Shown: in pieces, positions 34,519 through 46,399 of the stretch | Layout of the letters: each line of letters starts with the position of its first letter | Numbering within the stretch: the first letter of the stretch is position 1 | Translations under genes and position numbers: made by a program | Source: Vicia villosa | Taxonomy: Eukaryota; Streptophyta; Magnoliopsida; Fabales; Fabaceae | DNA: 64,000 bases | Assembly (NCBI RefSeq): GCF_029867415.1 | Contig: NW_026705569.1 | Location: forward strand, 62,001-126,000 | Reading direction: 5' to 3' | Notes under the pieces: generated by a model | What the model saw: only the letters and a program-made list of their open reading frames with translations | Databases searched by the model: none | What the model was told of the DNA's origin: nothing

Positions 34519-36302
34519 AGTCTTAACTTATTCCTCTTCCTGAAGTTGTTGAAAATTTCCTCAAGCTTTTTAGGAAAATGGTGAAGACTGCACGCTCCAA
34601 ACTCTTGGGAATGTCTTGGATGAGATTGTTGCATAAAAACACCATCTTCTCGTACTTTTCTTGATACTTTAGGTAGTCCTTGAGAAGTTCGGGAACAATG
34701 CTAACATGCTCATTTGCAGTAGAAATGATCGTGTATTGCTTTTTCCAATGTTCTCTTTCAGCCCATACCTCATCAACGAGATCTCTCTGGCACATGAAAG
34801 TCTCCCTAAGTGCAGTCAAGGCTTGGAGAGCCCTTTCATATTCAGTGGTACGACTTAAGAGTAGCTCTTCAATAGCCATTCTTCTTAGCCATTCCCCTTG
34901 TTCTGAATTACGGCTTTCTTGAAGGTCAAATGCAAGGCCTTTTATCTGCCCCTCTTGCTCTCGAGTTTTGTCCTCAAGCTCTGGGACTAAAGACTCTAAA
35001 ACCTCTTCAGCTTCCCTCTTATCCTTAAGAGCTTGGTCATAGTATTTTTTCCACTTTGCGGCCTTCATATTTGCTTCCTCCAACCTTTCATTATTCGAAA
35101 CCAAATTGAATTTGGCACTTAACATGCCATCCATTGTGCGTTTCCTTTTATTCCTTTCTTTCTCCCCTTCTTCCTAAGTAGCTTGAAGTTCCTTATTTTT
35201 ATCCTTGAAATCAAGGCGTAGTTGACTCCTTTCATTAGTTAGTTGTTGCATTTTAAGCTCTAAACCTTCCTTTTCTTTTTGGGAGGCCTCTAGGGCTGCC
35301 CTAAGTTCTTCTCTCTTCTACAGATAAAAGAATTGGATCAGGAGTGTCGGGCTTATACGCAGGATCCACAACAAATGGTAGATGATTCTTCTTAACTTTT
35401 TCAAGAATCCCTTTAATATAAGGTTCCCTTGCTATAACATTCTCTTGCCCAAAATTTTTCTTTTAAACATAACTCCAAGCATGAATTACATTCTTTAGCG
35501 TTCTTGGATCTCCTTTCCCCATATCATGGGGAACTAACTCTTTGATTTGATCTTCGGAAGGTCTATCAAAGGAACATTAGGAAAATTCCCACACATATAA
35601 ACAATTCTTTCAAAATTGAGCTTCCTTGCATACCACAATATGGAATCGGCATTGAGAGCCCTCAATTTTTGTGACCATTCATGCCTAGTAAGGTCCTTCA
35701 CCAAATAGCTTATATAGGTGAAACACCAACCAAGAAAATAGTATATGAACGCAACAAAACATCACTCCTTTCTTTTTCTCACAACAGGTATGAATAGCAT
35801 AATAAATGTTAGCTAGTATAGTAGGAGTTGGGTCCGCTTTAAAAACTTTCACAGACAAAAACACATGGATAGCAGCAGGGTCCACATAATCAATAAATCT
35901 AGAAAACAAAACCATCCCAAGCATTAAAAGAGCCAAAAGATTTCCGCAGATCTCCCATTGTTTTTTTAGCATAAGGCAGAGCTTGTGATTCTAAGAAGGA
36001 TATTTTAATCCCTAGGACATCACCATCAGATTTGTAATTTAAAATTAGATCTATGAAGGGTATTCTCAATGCTTTGGCTAAGTCAACGACCTTAACTACC
36101 TTCCCAATTCCTGTATAGGGTTCTTTCTTAATTTTGGAAAAACCCATAATCTTGTCGAACTCTTCCAAAGTAGGTGTTAGTTGGAAATCCTGGAAGGTAA
36201 AACACTTGAGCGAAAGATCATAGAACTGAACAAGGGCAGTGATGGCTTCTTCTTGGATATTAACCTTCAATAAATCCAGAATATCTACATAGCAATCAAC
36301 AA
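32793..36302. repeat. Large inverted repeat, arms about 1.72 kb, spacer about 70 bp
   Basis: The left arm 32793-34518 and right arm 34588-36302 are inverted copies with scattered substitutions and small indels. The breakpoints are sharp: both arms begin at 'ttgttgattgctatg' outside and meet at 'ggagcgtgcag' inside. The spacer 34519-34587 is the continuation of the left copy's own sequence. Confidence 0.85.
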
Positions 36303-36644
36303 AAAATACTCACCAAAAAATTTATTATTATTTTTATTCATGTGGATAAGACATAAAAAATGCAAAAATAATGAATAAGTAATGTTCATGCAAGATGTAA
36401 ATATTATAGAAATGAAAATAATCCTAGGTTCATAAGTTCGTGAAAAAGGTATAGGTATTCTACCCTTCCCAAAGGTGGTTTTGATTCTAAGGGTCTCATG
36501 GGGCCTTTTCGTATCCTCCGAAACTTTTTGTTTCTTTGGACTTTTAGAAAGGCTCTTTTGTCCATGAGGTTCGGATTTTAGGGGTAGGTTCTCAAAGAGA
36601 TCAGTTGTATTCAAGGTCTTACCCTCAACAAAGTCTAGCCTCAT
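34588..36644 (-). pseudogene. DUF7745-like / coiled-coil ORF (Ogre-type ORF1?), right arm of a palindrome
   Basis: A probable first exon (36464-36644, MRLDFVEGKTLN) precedes the main part (from about 36302 down to 34523). The domain order is as in the left copy: DUF7745-like from about 36280 to 35600, then a long coiled coil (about 35340-34620). The frame shifts near 35930 and again near 35700 and 35560, so it is decayed. It starts about 300 bp from an Ogre/Tat-like primer site, on the same strand, which fits an ORF1 ahead of gag. Its true function is not known. Confidence 0.6.
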
Positions 36645-36934
36645 CTAAGATATTTCACGTAATTCGACCCACTCTAAGTAGAATTGTCACTAAAACTCGT
36701 AGGCGATTCAAGTCTCCCTTGGCCTAATGACAATTCTCACACTTAGGTTTATAACAGAATATATATTTTTTCCCAACAAGAAGTAAAAAACAAATATATA
36801 AATAAACACATGATAATATATTAAAAGCAAAATAAATATATAACAAAAAAATATAATAAAAATATAATTATTTTTTGCCAATAAATAAAAAACCAAAAAA
36901 GAAAAGATAATCCCAAAAATTCTAAACCAAAAGA

Positions 36935-36972
36935 GACACGCCTCAAACCTTCTCCAACAGAGTCGTCAGCTG
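36935..36972 (-). other. Ogre/Tat-like primer-binding site and LTR boundary
   Basis: On the minus strand the sequence TGACGACTCTGTTGGAGA follows an LTR-like CA end (TG at 36971-36972 on the plus strand). This 'CGACTCTGCTGGGGA'-like phrase is typical of the tRNA primer site of plant Tat/Ogre gypsy elements. The assignment is by pattern memory. Confidence 0.5.
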
Positions 36973-39560
36973 TTACGATCGGCTTTAAATTTTAAGTTAC
37001 TTGCCTAAATTACAGAGTCGTCAAGTCGAGAAATTATGATTAAGGGGAGGTGTTAGGCACCCTTAATCCTTCCTTAAGGTTTAAAATGTCTCTTGGTAAG
37101 GTTTATGGTAAATAGTTCGTGGTTAAAAATTGTAGTAAATAGTATGGTAAAGAATAAAAACTTAAACCTAATGTATGCGTATTTTCTTATTGAAGGATCA
37201 GAGTCAGCGTATTTTGAATGTTTATTGGTGTTTTTTATAGGATTATATATATTTATTTATTAAATTTGAATTATTGAAGTGTTTTATTAGATGTCATAGT
37301 TCACAGTTCATAGTTAAGTTAAACTTATATTTGCACATAATCACTTTTTTGTGTTTTTATATTAAATAATTAAAGATGTGTTAAATAATTAATATTAATT
37401 ATTTAACACATCTTTAATTATTTAATATAAAAACACAAAAAAGTGATTATGTGCAAATATAAGTTTAATGTAATGTTTTAATTGAATTAGAATAGTTGAA
37501 TTTTTAATTGTGTTTTGGATATTAGATAAGTGCGACATAAAGAGTCGACCAATTCGAAGACGTAGTAAAATTACCATTCACTCGTCATATTATTTGTGGA
37601 ATATTGAATTAATTTGATTAAAAAAATATTTAAATTAGTCAGAAAATCCTAAGTATGTACAAATTTCATAATGTGTCATTTTTAATTAATTTAATAATGC
37701 TAAGAAAAAGGATATTTTTATATTTAATGGACATGGCTAATAGGGAGTTCTAATATTTATATACATATTAATGGCTTAACTAACCTAATTAAACTAACCT
37801 AATTATATAATTGAATAGTCTAATTGATTTAATTTAAGAGAATAAAAGATAATTCGTTTTGGTTTTTTTTGTATTTTTTAGTGGACAATCATTTTAACCA
37901 ATTAAATAGGCTAAACTCCCCAAAATGGTAATGCTAAAATAAACTACATGAATTAAAAATTGAAAACAAAAGAAGAAGAAAAAAAACAACAACATAATGG
38001 GAGGAGGGGCGCATCATATTGTTTACCGTGTTTTTTATATTTATCAGATTTTTAGCAAGTAAGATCCATTTTTAAATAATTTTTAAATAATGAAAAAAAA
38101 TGAAACTAATAGCCAATAAATGCTTGACACATGGCCAACCAATTGATAAAAATTAGACACCACATACCTCTCAGAGCGGGCGACGGCGGCGTTGAAGATT
38201 GCTCTGTGGTGAGATCGAGGGAGTTTGTCCGGCGTCGCAGTCGGAGGGATGCGCGCGGTGGTGCGGTTGACGGAGTGCTCGGAGCAGTCGGTCTTCGTCG
38301 GAGCTTCGGGGGTTCGCGGTGGTTTGAGTCGTGATTTCTTTTCTTTTTTTCCCTGTTTTGAGTTGTGAGTTTGCTGTTTTGTGTGGAGTTGTAGTTTTGA
38401 TTTGGATGATTTCAAATTGGTTTAAATTTATGTGTCAGAGGTTTTACTTTCATGTGAAAGAGGACTGACTTTTGCAGGAGAAATTTTGGTACATGGATCT
38501 TGATAATGGTTGAAGATTAGTGTGCGAGTGTTATTGAAAATAAAAAGGATCAATATTTTTTTCTGAAAAATGAACATGAAAGAAAGATTGCGTTGTGTGA
38601 ATAGCAATGTGTAATTGTTACATAAAAGTGGCCTTTTTTCTCAGTGTATTTACAATATAGGGTGAATTGTTAGTAAAAGAAAGTTGGAAAAAGTTTGTGT
38701 ACGTGTGTGTTGTCGTGTTGTGCTTGTGAATTGGCCTCCTCTTATATGAACTTTGATGTGGTATTTATAAGTGGAAAAAATTAGACCTAAAACTAGAAAT
38801 GGTAAAAACAATTATCATAAACGACTTGATTAAAATTGATTGAAAAAAGAAATCCTAATATGTTATTTCTTGCTCCTTAAGACAAATAACATACTAGAAA
38901 TACCAAATTATAATTAAAACTTTCTATTTTTCGAGATTTATAAATGTTTGTGATTTTTTTTAGTATTTAAAGTATAAAATCATGATTTTAATGAAAATAA
39001 TAATATTTTAAAAAATGATTAAAAAAATACGAAAAATCATTATTAAATTATTAAAAAATTCAATTTTATGATCTTAAAAATAAAAATAAAGTTATTACAA
39101 AATAAAAGAAATAATATTAAAATATAGCCAATAAGGTTTGAACATGTGACCTTATACATGGAAAGATTACCTCCTTACCAATTGTGTCAATTCAATTATT
39201 TATGTTAAGAAGCCACTTGAAAGTATAAGAAGGGTGGAGCAATTTTGGAATTTCCAACCTTAAGAAGGTGGATAAAGAAGTTGTCTATATTTTATATGAT
39301 GTTGGCTATTCTTGTAGACAAGGTCATTTTAATGATCAAATTTTTATACAAAACACAATTAAATTTTAAGAATATTAGGGTCATTTAATCAAAATCAAAC
39401 GGTTCAAATTCAAATTTGATATTTTTAATTATAAAACAATTTTATACTGTTCAAATTTGATATTTTAAATTATAAAACAATTTTATACTTTATGTTTTAT
39501 TAAATTGTCTTATATCAAACTATAACTCATACATATTTCAACTACACGAGAGAACCCCAT
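36971..39560 (-). repeat. Probable LTR of the Ogre/Tat-like element; far limit unknown
   Basis: It starts TGTTACGATC next to the primer site. 'gtgttaggcacccttaatcc' near 37050 is the sort of phrase seen in such LTRs. It holds a perfect 150-bp palindrome (37319-37468) and a GC-rich patch (38150-38330) with a short ORF on each strand that I do not believe. A 53-bp tandem repeat lies near 39410-39500. No second LTR is in the window. Confidence 0.35.
37319..37468. repeat. Perfect 150-bp palindrome with no spacer
   Basis: Two 75-bp arms meet between 37393 and 37394 (…taattaat|attaatta…). I found no mismatch along either arm ('cacataatcacttttttgtg' against its complement). The next base outward on each side does not pair. 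Confidence 0.95.
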
Positions 39561-39568
39561 TTCTATTT

Positions 39569-40152
39569 GGACTAAAAAAAAGTTAAATTAATCGAACTAT
39601 TATATTTAGTTAGTGAACTGAATCATATTATACAAATAATTCTAGAACCGAATTATATGACAAGTACACCGAGGCAAAACTGAAACCGAATCTTATGGCA
39701 AGTAAACTGAAACAAAACTGAAACTGAATCGAATCAAAATTGAAAATGAAAAATACTAAAAACAAATGTAAATTTTATTTTTAAATTAAAAAATAGTTTA
39801 ACAGTTCAGTTCTTTAACAAATATTTTGATTTTGGAAAAATTGTCTTTTAATTTAATGTTTTGGAATTTTGAAACGGTGTACCAGACTAATAATTTTGGT
39901 CCGGTATGGTTTTAAGTAAATTGAAACAGTTCGATTCGGTTCAAGTCATTTTTTACTATAGTTTGATTCGGTTTACTTATCATATAAGTCGGTTTCAATT
40001 TCAATTCGGTTTACTTACCATATAATTTGATTCTAAAATTGTTTGTGCAATATGATTCGGTTTACTAACCAAATATAACAGTACAATTATTTTTACTCCA
40101 GTTTAATTTAATTCGGACAATTCAGTTAGGTTGATAGTTTTTTTTAATAGCC
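39569..40152. mobile_element. Non-autonomous inverted-repeat element
   Basis: The two halves mirror each other: 'ggactaaaaaaaagttaa' against 'tttttttaatagccc', and 'tttagttagtgaactgaatc' against 'gattcggtttactaacca'. No ORF. Target repeats were not resolved; family unknown (hAT-like in style). Confidence 0.55.
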
Positions 40153-40479
40153 CTAATCCTTCTAAACTAACTTTTTATCCTTCTATTTATGATTTTTGGA
40201 TTATTTTTTTTTGGTCTACCAATTTTGTTGATGTAGCATCATTTACTAAAAAAGAGTCAAAGATAGAATCTCACATTTGTGTGAATGAGTTTTAATGGTG
40301 ACATAAGACTATAAAAACACATTTTAAAATAAATAGGGAAGTTAGAAGTGCATCTAAACCAAAACATTACTTCCCTCGTTTAAGTTAGACTAGAATGCCT
40401 TTGGATAATGTATGATTAATATCTGTTATTTGGTCATATTCATTATAATAGAATAACGGTAATGTCACATTGTAATGTT

Positions 40480-43400
40480 TTATGCATCAGACTCCTCTGT
40501 TTGAGTGGTGTAAACTGTTCTGAACCACCTTGACAAATTAATTAAGAACAGCGTGTACACAAAGTAGCAAGTGAGTGTCCAAGTAACTAGCCCCTACACA
40601 TAGAAATAGAATAGAGTTCATTACAATTTGTTTTAGAACCCGGCAAGTCTTACACTTAAGATTGTTGGATCAAAATGGTATTCTTTATTCTCATTTAATG
40701 GTTAGACAACTATTTATACATATATATGTATATAGTAACAGGTGTGATCAATACTTGTGGAACAAGTAATATTGTAACTATCTCACAACCAACTAACTAA
40801 CAAACCTTAACATCTAAATAACAAAACTTAACAAGATTATACAACATTCTGTCCCTTACTTTGACTTCTATCATAAAAAAAATTAAGTAACACTAGACAG
40901 CTTTCCATTCCTAAGCCCTCCCTTAACTTGACAACGGAACTCAAACTTTAAAGGTTTAGCGAGAATATCAACCAACTAGTCTTGAGTGTTGCAATGCTTC
41001 AATTCAATTTCTCCATGCTTTGTCAGATCTCTTAAAAAATGAAGTCTGACATCTATGTGCTTAGACATTCCATGCATAATCCAGTTTTCGACGGATTGAT
41101 TGAGGAGTTGTGGTCACACAAGATGATTGACCCTTGCTTTTGAGGTGTCTTCAAATGAGTCAACACATTTCTTAAACAACCCCTTGGCAAGCACATGAAG
41201 CAACAATTATAAATTATACTTCTATTGTAGACAATGCAATTATTGATTGTTTCTTTGAGATCCGTGAGATTGACCCTGAACAAAAAAATTTAAAACAAGC
41301 CCTGAGATACTCTTCCTATCATCTTTATCTCCTGCATAATATGATTCAGCCCAACCCAGTAGTTGCAGACTCATTGTACCTTCATGCTTGTATAGGATGC
41401 CAAAATCTAATGGGCCTTGCAGGTTACTCAAGATTCTTTAAATTGCAGCAACATGCATTTATATAGGTCTTTCCATGTATGTGGCCACCAAGCATACTAA
41501 AAAGTCCATGTCACGTATGGTAGCTAGCAGGTACATCAAGCTTCCTACCGTCTGAATTTACAACCACTTTCATTAGAAGCCTTGCCACTTTCATTTTTCA
41601 TCAATTTACAACCAGGAACAATAGGGTTGCATACTTTGTTGCATCCCTCACTCCAAACCTTGATACAATCTCAGATGCATACTCTTGTTGATGAATAAAG
41701 ATTCCATTATTGCTCTGCATCACCTCTATTCTCAAGAAGTACCTCATCCTTCCCAAGTTAGTCATGGAAAACTCTCCCTTCTTTTACTGCTTGAGTTCAT
41801 ACATCATTTGAAGATCATTTACAGTGTAGATGAGGTCATTCACATATAAACTGACAATGAGAATCTTTCCTTTAGTTCCATGTTTAACAAAGAAAGTATG
41901 CTCATATGGACATTTCTGAAACTTGGCAAAACAAAAGTATGAATCTATCTTGCTATACCACGTCCTTGGAGCTTGTCTTAAGCCATATAATACTTTTCTC
42001 AACTTGTAAACCATTCCAGGTTTGCCTTTGTGATATCCTTCAGGTCGGCTTATGTAGACATCTTCAGCTTACTCATCATGCAAGAGAGCACTCTTTACAT
42101 CTAGCAGAAACACACGTCATCTTTGATTTGCTGCAACTGCTAGAATGGTCCTGATGGTGTTCCACCTAGCCCCAGGTACAAACACTTCAGTATAATCAAT
42201 GCCATTTCCTTTGAGAGTATCCTTTTGCTACCAATATAGAGCTGTGTTTCTCCGCTTCTCCTCTTTCATTGTACTTTGTTTTGTAAATCCCTTTTACTCC
42301 AATAGTTTTTAGGTCTTTATGGAGTGTGGTCAATTACCAAGTATATTTGTTCTCTATGGATTCTATTTCAAGATCCATTGCACTTCTCAAAATCTCAGAT
42401 TTGACAACTTCCTTATAGCTAGTATAGGGTCTTTATTTGAAATGAAAACTTCAAGATTATGCAGTTGTTCTTCTTCTCTATTTCCTAAACCAGTGACATA
42501 GCCAGTAATATATTTTGGGTGTCTTCTAATTTTATGAGTTGGCTCATTAGATTTATCAATGTTTTCTTGACTTATGTTCCCTGCTTTTCCATCATTGCCT
42601 TTATTTGCATAGCCATCAACAAGGTCTTTACTTACATTTTCTGCTACATCTAAATTTTCGTATGGTTTAGCTTCACTTTCATCATCTACTTGGACTTGTG
42701 ATTCTTCAAGACTTACTTGATCCTTCTTATTCCAGTCCCAGAATTTTGATTCGTCGAACACATCCCAGCGTATAATGACTTTTCTTTCAATTGGTTCATA
42801 CAAATTGTAGGCTTTAGATGCTTCACTAACTCCAAGAATCACACATTGCACACTTTTTCCATCCAATTTTTTTCTTTGTGTGTCAAGAACATGAGCATGA
42901 CCAACCCAACCAAACACTCTGAAGTGATGTATTTATGGCTTTACTCCACTCCATGCTTCTTTAGAGGTCATGTTCATGACTGCAAGGGTAAGACTTCTAT
43001 TCATGACATAGGTGGCTTATCTCACTGCATCAGGCCAGGAACATTTTTGCATAGCTTACTTCTGACCATATTCATGAGAGTTAAGTTCTTCCTTTCAGAT
43101 ACTCAATTTTTCTATGGAATATATGTAGTGGTCAACTTCCTTTTGATCCCTTGCAAGCTACAAAATTCATTGAAAGCATTTAATGTAAATTCTCTTCCTC
43201 TATCAGTTTTGAAACAATGAGTCAAAAAACTAGATTCTCTTTAAACCAATGCCTTGAATCTTTTGAAAACATCAAATGCACTATACTTTTCTTTCAAAAA
43301 ATAGATAAAAGTTTTCCAAGTGACTCGAGTTTGGTTGGCCCACAAATATTAGAGTAAACAAGCTCTAGTTTTACACTAGCTCTCCATGTTGCTTGTTTAA

Positions 43401-46072
43401 GAATGAGATCTCTGTGTTGCTTTCCTTCCAAGTAATCAATGCATCTTTCTTTTGTTGTTCACCAGACTTGACAAACCCCTCACCATTTCCTTATTCATAA
43501 GTCTGTTTTGACCCTTAATGCTCAAGTGTGCATATCAGATATACCACAACTGAGATTCCAATTGCTTAATTGTCTGAAAACACATTGGCATGATGACTGG
43601 TGCATGAATCGCATACATCCTATTATGAGACATTTGAGTAGTTAAGATCAAACATTTCTCTTCATGAAATATTTGGCAAGAATCATGCTTAAACACAATA
43701 CTTAGATTCTTCTACGAAAGTTGTCTAATGCTAAGGAGATTATTTCTCAAGCCCATGTAGGTAGTATACATCAGTAATCATGAGTGTCTTGCTACCAATG
43801 CTTAGTTTCACATTCTCTTTCTCCGCGACATACATTTTTTAGTTATCTTCTAATATGAGAGTTTCCCTAAGCTTCCATCAAATTCAAAGAACCAAGTTTT
43901 AACTTCAACCATATGATTGTTGCAACCAAAGTCAAGATACAATATTTCCCCCTTAGCACAACTTCTTGAATCACTTTTGGCCATCAAAATCATCTCTTCT
44001 TCTTCATTGAATTCAACATGGTTGTCATTTTCTTCCCAGATAGAACACTCACTTTGATAGTAACCTAGCTTATGGAATGGAACTTGAAGCATTCTAGAGA
44101 TTCTCTACTTTGACTACCTCTGCCACGACCTCTAACTGAGAACACGACCTCTAACTGAGAATTATCATCTACCTCTCTGGCACCTCTTCCTTCATTGGAC
44201 ACTTTCAGGCTTGTTCTTCAATGAAATCTCTTTGATCCTTCATTCTTTGCTCATGCACAAATAAGCTACTTTACGGCTCATCAATGGAAAGAGTTGTCAC
44301 ATCATTGGAATATTCAATGGAGCTCCCAACATAGCTGAATGTTGCTGACATCGACCTTATAATCTTCTAAACAACCAAAACTTGCTCCAATTTTTCTCCA
44401 CGTGGAGTCATTCGATTGGCAATCACAAGTGTTCTTGCAAAGTACTTATTAGTTGTTTCATTCTCTCGTATTGCAAGAACCTCGTATTCTCCATTAACAT
44501 GGACCAATGATCATAGAAACCATCAAATTTTGGAACTGCAAGTTGAATGAACCTATCTTGTAAGGATTCAGTCATGGTGAGGCGGATTAAGGGTAAAGGA
44601 TGGAAAACAAGTAGAGTTCAAGAAAGAAAGAAAGAAAGAAGTAGAAGCAATGGCACAAGAAGAAGAAATGATTGGCAGTTATAACTGAAAAGTTACGATT
44701 TTCAGTTGGATGGGATTAGGATCCGAACTAAGGTGATGATGCCACTTGTTGGATCAAATTGGTATTACTTATTCTCATTCAATGGTTAGACAGCTATGCA
44801 CATAGTTGTGATCATTACTTGTGGAACATGTAATGTTGTAACTAACTCACAACCAACAAACTAACAAAGCTTAACATCTAACTAACAAAGTTTAACAAGA
44901 TTATACAACAAAGAATATGTCGTGTACAGTATGTGGTAGTACGTAATTATCTAGGACCCCGATACCAAACCAAGATAATGAGTATATCCAATTAATTCAT
45001 TTTCTCTATTTATTATTATCCATATCGACATGTTAGTCATGTCTATGTTAGTGTTGTGGTTCACAAAATCATAACTCTTGAATACTTATTATTGGTGAAA
45101 GTGTTTGTAACATGAACTACCTGGCCAGAGATTTCAATATTGGCTTGAGGATAGTACCAAAGGTGAAGGAACCTGAAAGAAGAAAAGAGAGGTAGCAGCC
45201 ATCAATAGCCAAACAAAATTAACAGGCAGAGAAAAGAGTAACGCTTTACTTCATCAAGGGTATCTCAGCTATTGGACAAGCAAATCCAACAAGGCATGCT
45301 AGGGTGAAGCCTGGCTGTGTTCTATCCAACAAAAACCATAGGAACTCTGCTGCAGCAAACAATATATAGGCCTCAATGTTGTCTGCTATTCCCGCTTTGT
45401 ATAGTTCAGCACTCAATTCTATGAACAGCGCCAGTAATCTAAGGCAAGAGAATCATACGATTATCATAATAAGTGTTTATGTATAAATTGTATCTATATT
45501 GCAGTGAGTACTTACATCAGGGAGGTAATTGTTTTTGATAAACTTCCCTCTTGAACCTTGTTTAAGACCTTCTCGTCGAGGTAGAGTTGAAGCAAACCAA
45601 CTGAGCAGTAAAACAATCCCAGCAATGGAGGTACCTATCAATATCAATTTGGAGAAGACATATAAAACCGCATAATTTAGGTGGTTTTTGGGAATGCATA
45701 TTTCCAGAAATAAGGGCTGTATAATATGAACAAGGGTGCATTGTAATTGTACAAGAAACTGAAGTTGAAACCTACCCATATATTTGTATGGAGTGGACCA
45801 ATGTCAATAGACCCGGACTTGTACACGACAAGCTCGACTCTTGAATGGAGTCCATCGAGCAGTGGACCAAATAAGAAGCCTGCACCAAAAAGCGAAAGTG
45901 ATACGCTAGGCCATGAAGTTCTTACACTAGTTTGGCTTTGCTGTTTGACAGCACGGTTAGGCTTAAGCAGACCATGCTTGCGTACTCTGTAGCGAAGATA
46001 AGTGTGAGTTTGAGTAAGGAGTGTATAAGCCTGAAGAGATGAAGGGGAAACAGATGAAAGAAGGTTTTGCAT
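40480..46072 (-). CDS. INSIG-family membrane protein, five exons, intact
   Basis: Exons 45776-46072, 45516-45634, 45250-45438, 45121-45172 and 40480-40593 join in frame at GT-AG sites to give 256 residues. The start MQNLLSS is the first ATG in the frame. Residues about 65-256 match the INSIG domain: [60 protein letters not shown], then [14 protein letters not shown] and [14 protein letters not shown]. Several hydrophobic helices fit an ER membrane protein. In animals INSIG holds SREBP-SCAP and HMG-CoA reductase in check. In plants the partner is not established, so the role here is only inferred. The N-terminal 60 residues are basic and plant-specific. A copia element (40663-44910) fills the last intron. 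Confidence 0.9.
40663..40846 (-). repeat. 3' LTR of the copia element (184 bp)
   Basis: TGTT...AACA ends. Carries an extra 'tatacatatatatgtatata' stretch absent from the other LTR. Confidence 0.92.
41240..42260 (-). pseudogene. Copia reverse transcriptase and RNase H remnant
   Basis: RT blocks are [21 protein letters not shown] and [10 protein letters not shown] (41784-42014), where the catalytic YVDD reads YVND. RNase H is marked by [18 protein letters not shown] (about 41280-41350). Stops and frameshifts separate the blocks. Confidence 0.85.
42387..42917 (-). pseudogene. Copia linker after integrase (remnant)
   Basis: An open stretch of 176 codons resembles the region between integrase and RT of copia polyproteins: [14 protein letters not shown] start, [20 protein letters not shown] and [12 protein letters not shown], followed by an acidic linker. 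It is out of frame with its neighbours. Confidence 0.75.
42918..43500 (-). pseudogene. Copia integrase remnant
   Basis: Fragments on the minus strand between the linker and the protease show integrase-like pieces but with many stops; only the position in copia order and short matches support it. Confidence 0.45.
43850..44583 (-). pseudogene. Copia gag, zinc knuckle and protease remnant
   Basis: Gag begins near 44575 with [19 protein letters not shown] and stops within about 60 codons. The zinc-knuckle scrap (KLGYYQSEC) and the protease-like LDFGCNNHM are in 43850-44092. Broken by stops. Confidence 0.75.
44747..44910 (-). repeat. 5' LTR of the copia element (164 bp)
   Basis: Same ends as the LTR at 40663. 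Confidence 0.92.
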
Positions 46073-46399
46073 ATTACTCCTTTTGTGTGAGCATTGAATC
46101 AAACGGAGAAAATGATTGGTTTCTGAAACATGAGTGCGTTGGATGATAAATTCAATTTTATCAAAAACCTGTTCAACTACGTCCACAGGTGTTTTTGGCC
46201 CAACTTGTGGTACTAACTTACTCCTACTGATTAAGAGATTGTCTCTTTACACCTCTTTTCATTCAAATTATTTTTTTAATGAGTAATTTTGAAAAATCTA
46301 TAATAAATTTTGAAAAGTCAAAGATTTTTATTAAATTAACCATTCAATATTATTAACCACAATCCACTTTTACTTGTGGTCAGTTTTGCTTTGTCTATC

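Larger units (their letters stand above)
40663..44910 (-). mobile_element. Decayed Ty1/copia retrotransposon in the last INSIG intron
   Basis: LTRs of 184 bp (40663-40846) and 164 bp (44747-44910) both run from TGTTGGATCAAA to GATTATACAACA. They differ by one indel of about 20 bp and several substitutions, so the insertion is old. Flanks AAGAT (40658-40662) and AAGAA (44911-44915) look like a 5-bp target duplication with one change. On the minus strand a degenerate primer site (TGGCATCATC) follows the right LTR. Then come gag, protease, integrase, RT and RNase H remnants in copia order. Confidence 0.92.

Noticed and set aside
36285..36644. 119-codon ORF as a separate gene
   Set aside because: Its first 60 codons look like exon 1 of the DUF7745-like ORF; the rest is intron read-through.
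38083..38415. Opposed ORFs (110 codons minus, 67 codons plus) in a GC-rich patch
   Set aside because: No recognisable product; GC-rich composition alone makes ORFs likely. Considered a promoter CpG-like patch but no gene follows.
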